A stretch of DNA of 57,500 nucleotides. Origin: Diphasiastrum complanatum. Lineage: Eukaryota; Streptophyta; Lycopodiopsida; Lycopodiales; Lycopodiaceae. Below are positions 11,295 to 21,802 of this stretch, in pieces. A program made the position numbers and the translations under genes. Numbering within the stretch: position 1 is the stretch's first letter; each line of letters starts with the position of its first letter. The notes beneath the pieces were generated by a model. The model was not told the DNA's origin and ran no database searches. It saw only the letters and a program-made list of their open reading frames with translations. The stretch is taken from NCBI GenBank assembly GCA_029204225.1, contig CM055100.1:23566606-23624105 (forward strand), given 5' to 3'.

Positions 11295-12354
11295 TGTTGG
11301 ATGAAAGAGGGTGTTTGTGTGGAACAAAAACGAAAATAGCTCGAACTTGAACAGAAAGTGTTCGTGCGTAGCGGAATGAGCTATCTCACTCTTTCCGTAA
11401 GCATGACTATGCCTATCAGACACAAACAAAACGTTAGTGATAGAAATCATGTTCGATCTGATTACGTAGCCAAACATTAAGCAACAAAACATCAGAAAGA
11501 TAATTTGTCTTGAATAGCTAGACAAATTATCAGTCGCGAATTAGTCGCGAAAGACGAGACTAAATATTAGTCACGAACAACTAGACTAATAATAATTTAC
11601 AAAGAACAGACTACCAGATTAAGCAATAAGAGAGTCAGACAGAATGTAGAAAGACATAGCAATATTGATGCAAATTTGAATGCAGAATAAACAGAGTTGT
11701 AGTCAAATTAAATATAGCAAAATATACAGGTCAATAATGCTGGTGAGCATAAGACAATAGCGGACGAAACCATGTGCATCACAAAGCTAAATCCAATTTG
11801 ATGCTATATTTTTTATGCTATTATCACACACACTGAATACTCAGATGGTATTCAATACATATACATAATTTGTTATAGGTGTGCAGATGAAGAAAGTATA
11901 AAGTGGATGTGATGTCTGTGGAGATCGTGGGTGGTTGCTGTCGTTGTCAAATATGTTTGCATTGTTGCATGGGATGAGCGTGAGAAGGCCGTGATGTCAG
12001 CCTTTGTTGAAATGGATGTTGGTGAAGATGCAAAAAATGCGACACTCTGACAAATGCCTTAAGATTTGATTTACAAGGTGTCTTTGCTTTTTTATAAGGG
12101 CACCTATTGCATTTTTAGGGCAGTGTCACCTTTTTCGCCTGTCACAAATTACGTGTACAAACACAATGTCATCTTTTTTGTCTTTTTTCGCCTGTGGAAA
12201 TTTACTTGTATTTATGTAGACAGTCACATTTTATTTGCCTGTCTTATTTAACTTGTAAATATGTAGACTGTGCGACAACACAAGTAAAACATAGCAACAT
12301 GGATGGAGGCAGACTAACATAGGATTTAGGAGAGTAAAGGAGATAAATCCAACA
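11295..12354 (-). repeat. Family 4 LTR (minus orientation)
   Basis: On the minus strand the repeat starts TGTTGGATTTATCTCC (12354) and ends CATCCAACA (11295). It is the right arm of the inverted composite. From 12355 to 12588 I recognise nothing. Confidence 0.85.
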
Positions 12355-12588
12355 TGTTGAACCCTCACATGACCTTCAAAACCCTCATAGGGCAGTGAAA
12401 ACAGCTTAGGTATTCTTGTAGACTTCTCTAGGGTCTTAGAATATTGTGAAGAAGGTCCTTGCAAAAATTGGTATGGAATTGAGCTATGGAAAGTGCACTT
12501 CTCCTAATACACCCTCTAATTTCTCTCTATATAAGTAGGAAATTTGCGTCATTTGGCGCTTCACACAACGAAGCTCTTGCCAAATTTA

Positions 12589-13215
12589 TGTGAGAGATTT
12601 CAACAAGTTTAGTCATATTTGGTATATTGTCAATTGAGGCCAAAACTCATTTTAGACTTAGAGATAAACTTTTTCAAGTTATATTAGTTTAAAATACATT
12701 CAATAAACACTTTTTGAAGGTGTGGGAAAGTTGGTAGTCGAGTTTGAGAGAGATTCAAATTTGACCTTTGGGTACATTGAATCTAGTCCAAAAACAATAG
12801 GGTTTTTCATATTGGAGAGAAAGCCAAGTGGCAAAGTAGGTTTTGGACCTATTATATATTGTTGTAACTCGTGGAGAAAGGGATCTTATCTCTTCTCTCT
12901 CTCATTTCATCATTATACATGGTTTTCTTTGGGTTCTACTACTCATTGGTGCACTCTCATGATGTTATCTTGCAATTATATGTATAGAATGGTCATTTAT
13001 TGCTATTTTTGATTCCACACGTGTGAAATACAATAGGATATTATAATTGTATGAACAGCAAATATATTCTATGTTTTGATTCATGTTTGATCAGTACCTC
13101 TTATAGTTTGCATCTCATTTTGTATGTAGATGCTGCTTTTCTACATTGGTAGGATTGTTGGTTTGCTCCTTTTTTGACATGGATTTGGATCTTGAATGAT
13201 CTGAAATCCGTCACA
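12589..13215 (+). repeat. Family 1 LTR
   Basis: It starts TGTGAGAGATTTCAACAAG and ends AATCCGTCACA directly before a primer site. It aligns with 55248-55895 and, inverted, with 36771-37115. A TATA-like CTATTATATATTG is near 12848 and a CACACGTGTG palindrome is at 13016. The length is 627 bp. Confidence 0.85.
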
Positions 13216-13227
13216 TGGTATCAAAGC
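13216..13227 (+). other. Primer binding site of family 1
   Basis: TGGTATCAAAGC follows the LTR, one base away from the initiator tRNA-Met complement TGGTATCAGAGC. The stretch 13228-13817 is the untranslated leader and is similar to 55908-56488. Confidence 0.85.
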
Positions 13228-13817
13228 TATTGTGTTTCAGGTTATGAAAGGATCAACCACATTTATCAAAGATTTGGAAGAGTTACCAATGCTACAACAT
13301 GCTAGATTGATTTCTACTCAAAAATCTCCATTTTTGCATATCTAGAATTGATCTTTTGTAGGTCAAAGCTCAATATAGGTTTATATACTTGATCAATTCC
13401 AATTTCACACTTGATTTACTGGAATAAGCCGAATTTTGGTGCATTAGGAAGGTCTCATTAGTGTCTACAAGATGACATATCAAGTTTTTAGAAATTGCAT
13501 GTAGAATTTGAGATATTCAATTTTTTTGTGATTTTGTCAAAACCCTAATTTTGATTGGATCTCTAGTTTGTGAGGTTACTGAACTTCATTTAAGTGTGTT
13601 TCAATCTTAGTAAGTGGCAAGAATCATTAGATTGAGGATAGATCATAGGTTGATCAAGATTTCACTATTCTATGTGTTGATTTTCTAGTTAGAAGTGCTA
13701 GAAGAGATTTGAGAGGTTCCATATCTTTGTGATTTCTTCTTGAGGTCATTTGTTGACATTCAAGAGAGTGCTTTGTGCATTGGAACAGGTTGAAAGAGAA
13801 GAGTAGGTCACTTCAAC

Positions 13818-15183
13818 ATGGCTACAAGTGGAGGCTTGATGTTGGAAGGCCATGATAGGCTTACTTCAAGTAACTAGTCATTGTGAAAAGTAAGGATGGA
13901 ATCACTTCTTAAGATGAATGATGTTTTGGATATTGTTGTAGGTTTGGAGGAGAGACCAGCAACTCAACAAGATCAAATGAGATATGATAAGAGGGCCAAA
14001 AGGGCTCTACACGTGATTAAGATGAATGTTACCAATGGAAATTGGTAAGTGCACATCATCTTTAGAGGCTTGGGAAGCTTTGAAGAAGCTTTATGAAACC
14101 AAGTCTACATCAAAAAAGCTTACTCTTAGGAGGCAAATCTTTCAAAGTTTTCAAAAGAATGAAGAGAGTACTCATGCTTTTGTTTTGATGGTTAGTAGTG
14201 TAGTTGATGAAAACACATTTGATACTCTGAAAGTCGAGCTTCTTCTTGAGAGGCGAAAAATCGAAGTGAGAGAAAATAAAAAATGTGACGCTGTGGTAAA
14301 ACTCTGTATAATTCTGCAGACTGTATAAAAACACTTGTAAAACTACAGATTGTAAAGAAACACGGGAAAATCTACAGAACTGGATAAACAATGGGTGAAG
14401 ATTAAAATCGATTAGTCGATTGGTAAGAAGGAGACTAATCCAACAGATCTAAAGAGCCTTTGGGAGGACAACACATCGTTTGTGGCCATAAATCGACCAT
14501 CTATTTCATTTCCTTCACATTAGAGGAAATTTGGCTTTGAAAAGGGCCCTATAAGAAGAGCCAAAATTAAAATCTTTTCCTTCTTGCCATCATGCCCACA
14601 CAATATTTGATGGTTAACCAATTTGTGTATAGTATAGTTTGTGGCTGCAAAAAAAAAATTGTAACTTTTTAATGATAGCTTGGATTGAGACAATTATAGT
14701 GCCATTAGAAAGCCCTCGACGAGAGCTTTCCAATGACATGCTGCTGCGCAACAACAACAATCTAGACAATGGGCCAGAGCTCCACTTGGTTTGAAGAAAA
14801 TCATCGAATTGCAGAATGTCCAAACAAGATCAAATTCACGCCCTTGTCAAGGACTTTCTAATGGCACTATAATCGTCTCAATTGTTATGGACTTGCACTT
14901 GAACATATGACATATCTTGGGTATGATGGAAAAATGCCTTACCACTTTCGTGGCTATGGTGTCTCCATGTGAAAGTTCAAGGGGAAGAGCAAAGGCAAGT
15001 GGTCTAAAGGGCAAAATCAAGGTGAGCCTTCTACTTTTGTTGGAAAGAAAAAATATAGGAATCAAAGGACAATTTTCTAGTGAGTGCTTAAAAAATAAGC
15101 GAGATCAAGGTGATAAGCAAGGAAATCTAACTTTTGATGAAGATGGTGTTGATGCTCAAAACTCAAATGATATGCTCTTGTGA
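13818..15183 (+). pseudogene. Family 1 gag, decayed and interrupted
   Basis: From the ATG at 13818 the frame gives MATSGGLMLEGHDRLTSSN followed by a stop, then a gag body with LEERPATQQDQ, a small deletion near 14035, and LEAWEALKKLYETKST. Homology breaks near 14230 and returns at about 14990 with the gag C-terminal basic region and a damaged zinc knuckle (SSECLKNKRDQGDKQGNLTF) up to 15183. The 14.23-14.99 kb interval is foreign and contains an inverted repeat. No protease or pol follows, so the copy is a remnant without a 3' LTR. Confidence 0.8.
14684..14884. repeat. Short inverted repeat inside decayed gag
   Basis: About 30 bp at 14684-14713 (ACAATTATAGTGCCATTAG inside) recur as reverse complement at 14853-14884 with a spacer of about 140 bp. 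It could be the stem of a small inserted foldback or MITE-like element, but I see no clear target duplication. Confidence 0.5.
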
Positions 15184-17512
15184 TGTCTTCATGTTGATTG
15201 CTAATACCATGCCTACCTCTCACCTATGATTGCTTGCCCTCTCAAAATTGTCGCCAATGATGAGCAGTCACGCCGCCAAGCTGCACTTCCGTCGCCAATA
15301 CTAGCTTTCTCCATACAATTCCGCTACCATTCGCCCCCATACTGCATTTACCGCTTCCAAACACCCTGTTACCCAGTCAGGAGTAAGTAATAATGATTTA
15401 GAAGTGATTATGCCTCATTGCACCATCCTGTAGCAGGTTTCACTAGCCAAAATTTTCTCCAAATTTGGCCCTACGGTATCTAAGTAGCAAATATAGCCCA
15501 TCACCACGTCACTCGCACTCCGCTCGATGTAATGGTAATAAAAGCTCCTCAAAACATGTTTCTCCCTACTCTGTGACGTCGCTTTGTCTGCTGGCTCTGA
15601 GCAGCCAGTTTCAAAGGTCATTTTGGCCCAAGGATGGCCAAAAAAGGTGCCTTCTAGCTTTAGTTAGCCCCAAAGCCATTTTTACCTTGCAAAATGAACT
15701 AATTCTTCTATTTGAAGATTTTTAAAGAAGAAATGGCATTTCTGCCCTTCGGGTCCAATTTGAGCTTCAAGCTGAAGATTTTGATTAAAGTTGCCATGCC
15801 CTTTGCCCTTCGGGTCCACTTCACATCCATCCAGTGGTGGCCTTCAACCTAACGATCCATATCCAATAGATCTCCATCGTTCATAGTTTATCATAGCAAT
15901 CGAACGGTCTTCAATGCATTCGTGTGATGAATCAAGCTCCTCCGTCTGCAACTCACTTAGGAGCACTAAACCAAATGCTTCCTTGGGCGCGCGCGAGCTG
16001 CCCTGAGCTCCTCCATTGCCTTTTCTCTCAAAAAGTCTTTCTTCCAATGGCTATGGCAGAATCAATCCTGTAGCTCTCTCTCTCTTCCTAGGTCGCGGTT
16101 GTCCACGGCCTCCCAACAGTTTTTATTCTACACCAGGGTGCCCATAACTATGGTGTTACAGGACCAGAGACTGTGATGTACAAAGAGAGATTAAGAATTT
16201 TATGACTGAAAACCCCAGTTGCTCTTTCATAGTCATATCAGCCCATTCTAGCGCGATTATGGAGCATTTCTTATGCTATTTGTTTCCACAGCAGGTTGCG
16301 CCTACCTCTAGAAGAAACTTTCAGATCTTGATTTGCCCTTGGAACAGCTGAGAACAACTCATTTTTCTGATTTTTACCAAGAAACCCTTCTCAGCTCATT
16401 TTCAGACTATTTTCAGCCTTGTTTTGAGATTTCTCTTGCGAATTCAACCTCCCTGAGGTCACCTTAGTCCTGCCATTCTGATGGGACTAACAACATACGA
16501 TTTGGTCAAGATTTCACAAGACATGGTTCAGTTTTGCAGAAAAAACTTCGAAACCTCACTAAATCTGAGAAGTTCACAACCTTCTCAGTGATTCACCAAA
16601 TCTTGCCCTGTAAATTGCTATGGCCAACTATCATTGTCCTTTGAAGCTCCTCTACAAATCTCGTTGCACTGAACGGTTGTCCATACAGTGAATTCTCTAT
16701 CTTAAATGCTGATTTCTCCAAAAAAAAAACCACCAGACCTATAATTTACCAAATTGTGCAAGAAATCTCTGAAATTTTTCCAAGAATTAGCTTACGATGA
16801 TCGTTCTGATCTTCCCTGAAGCTCCGATCGAAGGAACTTTGCTGTCTCCACCCATCCGGATTGCCAATACCCCGTATGGAGTCCTCTCTCCTAAGACACT
16901 TTGAGTGCTATTTTTTCTGGTGAAAGATACTATCCCATAGCTTCACCGGATTGTGCATTCCTACATCACCCTGACGCTTTGATACCAAGTTGAAATTTTG
17001 ATAGAATCTAGTGCAATATGCAGATCACATCACACAATCACCATAGCCACTCCTCACAAGCCATTAAGGGATATTAGAACTCAAAATGGGCCCTTTGTCA
17101 AGATGTTGTTTTTGACTTTGCACGCTTTCAACGCTTATGTGTCCCAATGAATGGTGTCCATCTGTGACGAACTGTAACAATGGTTGATGGATGGAAATTG
17201 TATTTAACTTTCTCGGACAAATTTTTGTGATTTTCAAATATCCCACCGAGCAGAACAAACAATTGTGATTGGACCATAGTTACTACCCGAATACTCTTAT
17301 GCTGCCCGTCATTATACACTTGAGGTTGGTTTGACGTCAATAGTTGTAAACTGTAGTTAACTAATCCTTGTAGTTTAGGAACTTCTTGTCATTCATAGGT
17401 ATATCTCTCATTTTCTTCATTCTATCTCTTATTTTGGATTGTCATTCTTAGGTCTACCTCTCAATCTCTACATTCTCTCCGTTCTCAGCTTGCGTACACG
17501 TATTTTTAACTA
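15184..17512. other. No gene seen; possible old minus-strand LTR leader
   Basis: None of the open frames here has recognisable content. GCTTTGATACCA at 16976-16987 is the reverse complement of a tRNA-Met primer site (TGGTATCAAAGC), so an old minus-strand element may have its LTR to the right and leader to the left. A short direct repeat, TGCCCTTCGGGTCCA, occurs at about 15743 and 15800. Confidence 0.4.
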
Positions 17513-18849
17513 ATGGCTACACATAATTGGAGACCAAGAGGAACCATTGATGCAATTAATATTTGCAATGAAAAAAATGCAGAAGTTCAATAAATACCAA
17601 GAATATATCGAAAATATCAATGGATCTTGATGCATCCCTCTGCAAAAGGCTCATTCCGAAAAAGAAAAAGATCGGATAACATATATAGAAGCTCTTGGAA
17701 AGGCAGGATAATAGATTTTAAAGTATCACTTGTCGGTCAATCTATCACGAAAGTTTTAGTTCAGTATGCTTATCTTCACAATGAGCTCAACATTCATGAT
17801 TTGAATCCAAATGATAGAAGAAAATGCAATTGTAATTTTTCAGATTTAATTTCTTTAGAGTTAGCATTTTCTTTAAATTATATTTTTCTTGTGATGTTTT
17901 TGTTGGTTTTGCAGATTTGTATCCATCAAATTTCGTTGAATGACAAACAATTCAATCAATTGTAGGAATAATCAATGTCACACATACGGATATCGGTATT
18001 TTACAATATAAAGGGCATTCTCCAAAATCACTTTTAGAGTCAAGAGTTTTCTTATATAATCACACCTATTTTTCTGATAAAAATGGTTTAGTTGGTAGAT
18101 TAGAGCCATATCCTCTACCAGATTTTTTGAGTGAGGAATGGATTTCTCTTGATGTAGCAATTTCAGAAAGTTTTCGATCTAGGCTATATATTGATATTCA
18201 GAGTATTTTAAAATGTAGCATTGAATCAAAAAATAATAGATTAAGTTGGTATCTACCTTTTACTACTTTTGTTGGTTTTTTTCCAAATGCAATGTTCAGA
18301 GAATGAAAACAATATTTATTTGTAAGGACTTGAGTGCTGAAATAATTGTCGAGTTGTTGGATGATGGTTGGGATACGAAACAAAATCAGCAAGTTGAGTG
18401 CAGAGTATGTTACTCATCAATGACATTTAGATATCACATTGAAAAACAAATGCTCACTTTGCTGCTATATTAAAGAAGATGGATTAAATGCAAAAATGTT
18501 TGAAAGCCACTTGATCAAGATTTTGGTATAAACCCTCAAGAGCAACTTTAGATAACAGTGAAAAGAAATGACAACATTCTTGCAATGGTTGAGGTGGAGG
18601 AAGATTGGTGTCTCAATCACATTCAATCAAAACTAGACATGTTGCAATTCGATCTACCTCAGTACCATCAATTTCGATTGAATGGTGTAAAGTTACGTTA
18701 TGCCATATAAAAATATTTCTTTTCTAAGTGAATCAGTTTCAAAAAATATATTAACTAAAACAATTTCTCTTGTGCAGGTAAGAGTAAGGCAGGAAGAGCA
18801 TATAAAATACAAAGATATTGGAACATCCATCGAAATTGAAGATCCATAA
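17513..18849 (+). pseudogene. Unrecognised three-exon gene, homologue of 2768-4051 (element X, locus X2)
   Basis: Exon 1 runs from the ATG at 17513 (MATHNWRPRGTID) to 17831. The intron 17832-17914 (GTAATT...TTGCAG) precedes exon 2 (LYPSNF). Blocks then align with the 2.8-4.0 kb copy: ILQYKGHSPKSLLESRVFLY, RLEPYPLPDF, a hydrophobic LPFTTFVGFF, then CRVCYSSMTFRYHIEKQ (against CDICRETMTIRYHIARQ) and ITVKRNDNILAMVEVEE, ending FRLNG. The last exon is 18778-18849 after TTGTGCAG (VRVRQEEHIKYKDIG). In-frame stops at 17591 (TAA), about 17940 (TGA), 18475 and 18505 and a frameshift near 18305 make it a pseudogene. The conserved intron position and phase between two strongly diverged copies shows that both descend from an intron-bearing active gene. 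The Cys-x2-Cys ... His block could bind metal; function unknown. Confidence 0.6.
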
Positions 18850-18964
18850 ATTATGAACTATGGAATTTTGTATTATGTAATACAATGTTTTGTATAGATC
18901 ATTTTTTAAAATATATGAACCACTTTTTCTATGAGGCTCTTTCATTTTTATGATCTCCATTTCC

Positions 18965-19092
18965 ATGGTGCAAAACACAATGTAATTGCAATTGGATAAT
19001 ATGAGTTTTCGATAACAAGATTCATTGTCTCCTGTAGGAAATGCATTATCTCCATTGGGGAGATCTTCAGTCACTTGAACTCCAATGACCAC
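18965..19092 (-). pseudogene. Duplicated last exon of the protease gene
   Basis: The minus strand reads QVTEDLPNGDNAFPTGD. At the nucleotide level it clearly matches the start of the protease terminal exon at 19696 downwards (CTCCCCAATGG.GATAATGCA in both), although the reading frame has drifted. It is a second, more decayed copy of that exon in the same orientation, separated from the first by an inverted repeat. It suggests that two element X copies, or a tail duplication, meet here. Confidence 0.5.
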
Positions 19093-19162
19093 TACAATAA
19101 GATATCGAATCGACGCTTGCCCTTGTTGAAATCTTGTATATATCGGTTGTATTTTTGGTCTT

Positions 19163-19363
19163 CATTGCCTTGGTTTGTATTGTCCTTGTCTTGGCATATT
19201 TGGATATGTTCAGAAGATGATCTGATCAAAGATTTGCAGCAACAAATCTAAGTGAACTTATGTCGCATGTTTGGATTGGTTGTGACAAAAGGTTCAATCA
19301 GATCATCTTCTGAACTTATCCAAAAAAAAAACCATGGTAAAGGCAAGGCAAACCAAGGCTATG
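19163..19363. repeat. Inverted repeat, arms about 65 bp
   Basis: Left arm 19163-19226 and right arm 19297-19363 are reverse complements. The perfect core is GTTCAGAAGATGATCTGAT on the left, and the outer parts match less well (CCTTGGTTTG). The loop is 70 bp. It separates the intact and duplicated copies of the protease last exon, so it may be a terminal or boundary structure of element X. Confidence 0.6.
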
Positions 19364-19537
19364 AAAAACAAACATGTCGATAAGCCATAGAAATTGAAGA
19401 TGAATGAATCATAACTGAATTAATAACAAGAAAACAAACAAGTAAGAACAACCATAGAAAATTGTAAATGTATTTCTATAAAAATTTTCTATACATGTGT
19501 CTCATCCACATCAAGTGAAACAAAATCTTTATCAGTA

Positions 19538-20690
19538 TCAACTATCGATGATCTCTAAATTCATTTCTCCAGTTGGAAGTAGCTTGGGTGGAGAACACTT
19601 TGCCATTGCAACTGGATATGAATTTTCAATCACAAGCTTTATGGTCTCCTGCCTGAAGTGCATTATCGCCATTGGGGAGACCTTCGGGCATTTAAACTGA
19701 AAAAAATATAAATACAGTTAAATGTTATTAATCAAAGATTAGTAATTAGGAATTTGATTATGAAAAACAAAAAACAAAAACACAATTAAATGTTATTAAT
19801 TGAACCTCTTTCAAATTAGGAAGTTCATCTTGTAGTGCAAGCCAATTGAAAAAGTGTTTGGCATTGCATACCGTATACCAACCACAAGTGACAGAATTAA
19901 CCTGCTGGGAGGATTGTAGTATCCAATATAAACAAAAGTTAGTAACAAAATTTTAACATTATGAAATATCGGATCAACGTGCAAGATGTTATAATAAAAT
20001 CTACAACGGAAACATGCGCACGTTGAACCGATATCCAAAAAATATTGTTTGAATATCAAATCAACGCGCACGATATGAAAAGAAATCAAACAATAACTAC
20101 AAGGGCACATCGGACCAATATTGACTAATTTTTACCTATGCATCAACCATTTTCAGCTTCGTATATGTTATTGCATTGGGTACCAGAAAGAGTTCCAGTA
20201 TTTTTAGGATATGGCTCCTGGCAATTGTGTGTGTGTGTGTAATAGAGTTCATCTTTAAACAAACTGGATTATACACACCCTCATCATTGACATATAAGGA
20301 CAGCACATATAAGCTCCAATGATCACTGCAATCAGAATACAATAAATTTATGAGAATCAATGTGAAATCAAAATTCAACTTAATTATATCTGAAAAAAAT
20401 ACAATTACTTTGTATTGACGGGAAAACAATGCTACATCTATAAACAATGGGGTCTGGAAAAACTCCATCCAGTACTGAATTGTCCCACCTCCTACATTGT
20501 CACCTAGCATTTTATCCCTACTTTCTAATTCACCTGTATCTAATTTAGAAAGGGGAAGACTAGGCACTTAAAACTGTATCGAGGACCTAAAGCTTTAAGA
20601 TATGTGTTTAACAATTGGTCATAATGTACATATTGAGGAGTATTTACAAAGTCAAGTGGAGGGAGTGACGGAAGTAATATAGATAAATCA
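19538..20690 (-). pseudogene. C48/adenain-like cysteine protease (element X)
   Basis: The reading frame starts around 20690 (LLPSLPPLDFVNTPQYVHYD), has a frameshift near 20560, then continues with DNVGGGTIQYWMEFF and SDCSDHWSLYVLSLYVNDEG to a stop near 20136. A 99-bp exon at 19904-19806 reads QVNSVTCGWYTVCNAKHFF, and a last exon at 19696-19538 follows an intron with GT...CAG ends, in phase. The HW pair with following hydrophobics and the later Q...S.TCGWY are the His and Gln-Cys parts of the Ulp1/adenovirus-protease fold; the Asp/Asn is probably the N in the VYNPV region, which is less certain. Such proteases cut ubiquitin-like conjugates or viral polyproteins and are carried by several DNA transposons and by Polintons. 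It is on the same strand as the H3-like gene and begins about 55 bp after it. Confidence 0.6.
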
Positions 20691-21680
20691 CAAAAAAAAA
20701 TTGTCATTCAAAATTGATTCTACCTTTACATTTACAAAATCATCTAATCATTTCCTAGAACAGGATGTGGAGAACTAATATTTGTGGGGGTAGGAGGAGA
20801 CTGAGATTTTGAAGGAGGAGAAGATTTATTAGGAGAGAAATTTTTAGGAGGAGAGGATGGAGATTGAGATTTACAAAAAGAAGAATGAGACTTAGGAGGA
20901 GACTTGGGAGGACATTGTCTAGCAGATAGAATCTCATGTAGAGAAGATGGCTTTGAAAAATCCCTTGCTTTATTGGGAGGGTCATGAGACCTCCTCTTCT
21001 TTGAGAAACAAGCCGGGATGATTGATATTGCTTTCGTTTTCTCTTCTCTGAATCTTGTTTTGGAGGAGAGGAAGGAGCAAGTCTAAAGTACTCTGCAAAT
21101 TTGTCATATGCGTCCTGTAGCCTGAATACAATGTTGAAATCATTGGGCACAATAGTCATCCTCTTGGCATGGACAGCTGCAACAATAGTATCTGAAAAAA
21201 ATTTCACTTGGGATTCCTCATATATAGTGTGCAGCACCTCTATTGCCGTTACAGTCCATCTCACATCTATAGATAGACTTCTTGTAACATGTCTGATGGA
21301 TCTCTGTATGTGAGCTTTCGAAATCAGAAGATTATTGGTGTTTTGTAGCTTTTGAATATCTTTGAGCCACGGTGGGTCTCTTCTTCTTCCCCTTGGCCTA
21401 GGAGGAGGTGGTGGTGGACGAGGCGGTGGTGGTGCATTTCTCTGGTCCCCTCCTGTGATTGGAATTCCACCAGGGTGGACTCGTACTGTTTGTTTAGTCT
21501 GTGCCATTATGATCCAATATCGGATCAATGCGCGAAGAAGGAGAACTCAGGATCAGATGTCAGGTCGAGCACGTCGAACCGATACCTGGACTTAACCAAA
21601 CCGATAGCTGGTAGCAGATGGGTGCGCGCGAGTAAAAGCGAAATGTAGGAAGGTTGCTTCGAACGTGCTGAATCGATATC
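19966..21680. promoter_or_regulatory. Dispersed 17-bp motif ATATCGGATCAACGTGC, both orientations
   Basis: Close matches lie at 19966-19982 (+), 20016-20034 (-), 20053-20071 (+), 21518-21534 (+), 21567-21585 (-) and 21664-21680 (-). A further one, GATATCGAATCGACGCTTGC, is at 19101. They cluster inside the protease gene between exons and in the leader of the H3-like gene, and I did not find them elsewhere in the window. They could be binding sites for an element-encoded protein, or remnants of a small tandem repeat. Confidence 0.5.
20744..21507 (-). CDS. Highly divergent histone H3-like protein (element X)
   Basis: From the ATG at 21507 the N-terminus MAQTKQTVRV mirrors the canonical H3 tail (ARTKQTAR, Lys4 kept, Arg2 changed to Gln). 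A proline-rich insert replaces the rest of the tail (residues 25-40). Residues 49-131 fit the H3 histone fold: NTNNLLISKAHIQRSIRHV (alpha N/alpha 1), TVTAIEVLHTIYEE (alpha 2), and AVHAKRMTIVPNDF, which matches the H3 signature AIHAKRVTIMPKDI. The canonical RYRPG stretch is absent. A 1-nt frameshift near 21020 is needed to read the natural tail (KKRRSHDPPNK, then Ser/Pro-rich, ending VLGND at 20744); in the unshifted frame the tail is unnaturally hydrophobic. Total length is about 254 residues against 136 for H3. It is flanked by the protease gene (same strand) and a divergent plus-strand gene, so it looks like element cargo and not a host H3 locus. The H3 relation is strong; the role is unknown. 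Confidence 0.75.
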
Positions 21681-21802
21681 GCATGGAAGTAGAGAACGAT
21701 AAGTACTTTTAACAAAAGAATTTCAGTGTCGTCCATTTGTATATATAGAGAAAATCCAAAATGATTGCCTACGTGGTGGTTTGGATGTCTGAGGCTCGAA
21801 AA
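21508..21802. promoter_or_regulatory. Divergent intergenic region between H3-like gene and gene 21803-29211
   Basis: A TATA-like CTATATATAC lies on the minus strand at 21748-21739, about 240 bp before the H3-like ATG. Three copies of the 17-bp motif lie between it and the ATG. The plus-strand gene appears to begin on the other side, so this 295-bp interval would serve both genes. Confidence 0.4.

Larger units (their letters stand above)
6322..12354. mobile_element. Family 4 copia composite with LTRs in opposite orientation
   Basis: A plus-strand LTR (6322-7448), primer site and gag-pol (to about 10910) are joined directly to a minus-strand gag start, primer site and LTR (10911-12354). Both outer LTRs therefore carry a primer site and a gag start pointing inwards, which a normal element with direct LTRs cannot have. 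Two 5' ends of family 4 have been fused, by autointegration, template switching or deletion between two inverted copies. I find no exact 5-bp target duplication at the outer ends. Confidence 0.75.

Noticed and set aside
12355-12361. TTGAA near the right end of the inverted family 4 composite as a target duplication (TTGAA also precedes 6322)
   Set aside because: On the right it is two bases away from the LTR end, so it does not fit an exact duplication and may be chance.
20224-20243. (GT)n run inside the protease frame as an intron or repeat element
   Set aside because: It is short, stays in frame (THTHT) and needs no separate feature.
20744-21507. Calling this a normal plant histone H3 gene or CENH3
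   Set aside because: The N-terminal proline insert, missing RYRPG block and C-terminal extension are unlike H3 and CENH3, and the gene lies within element-like neighbours.
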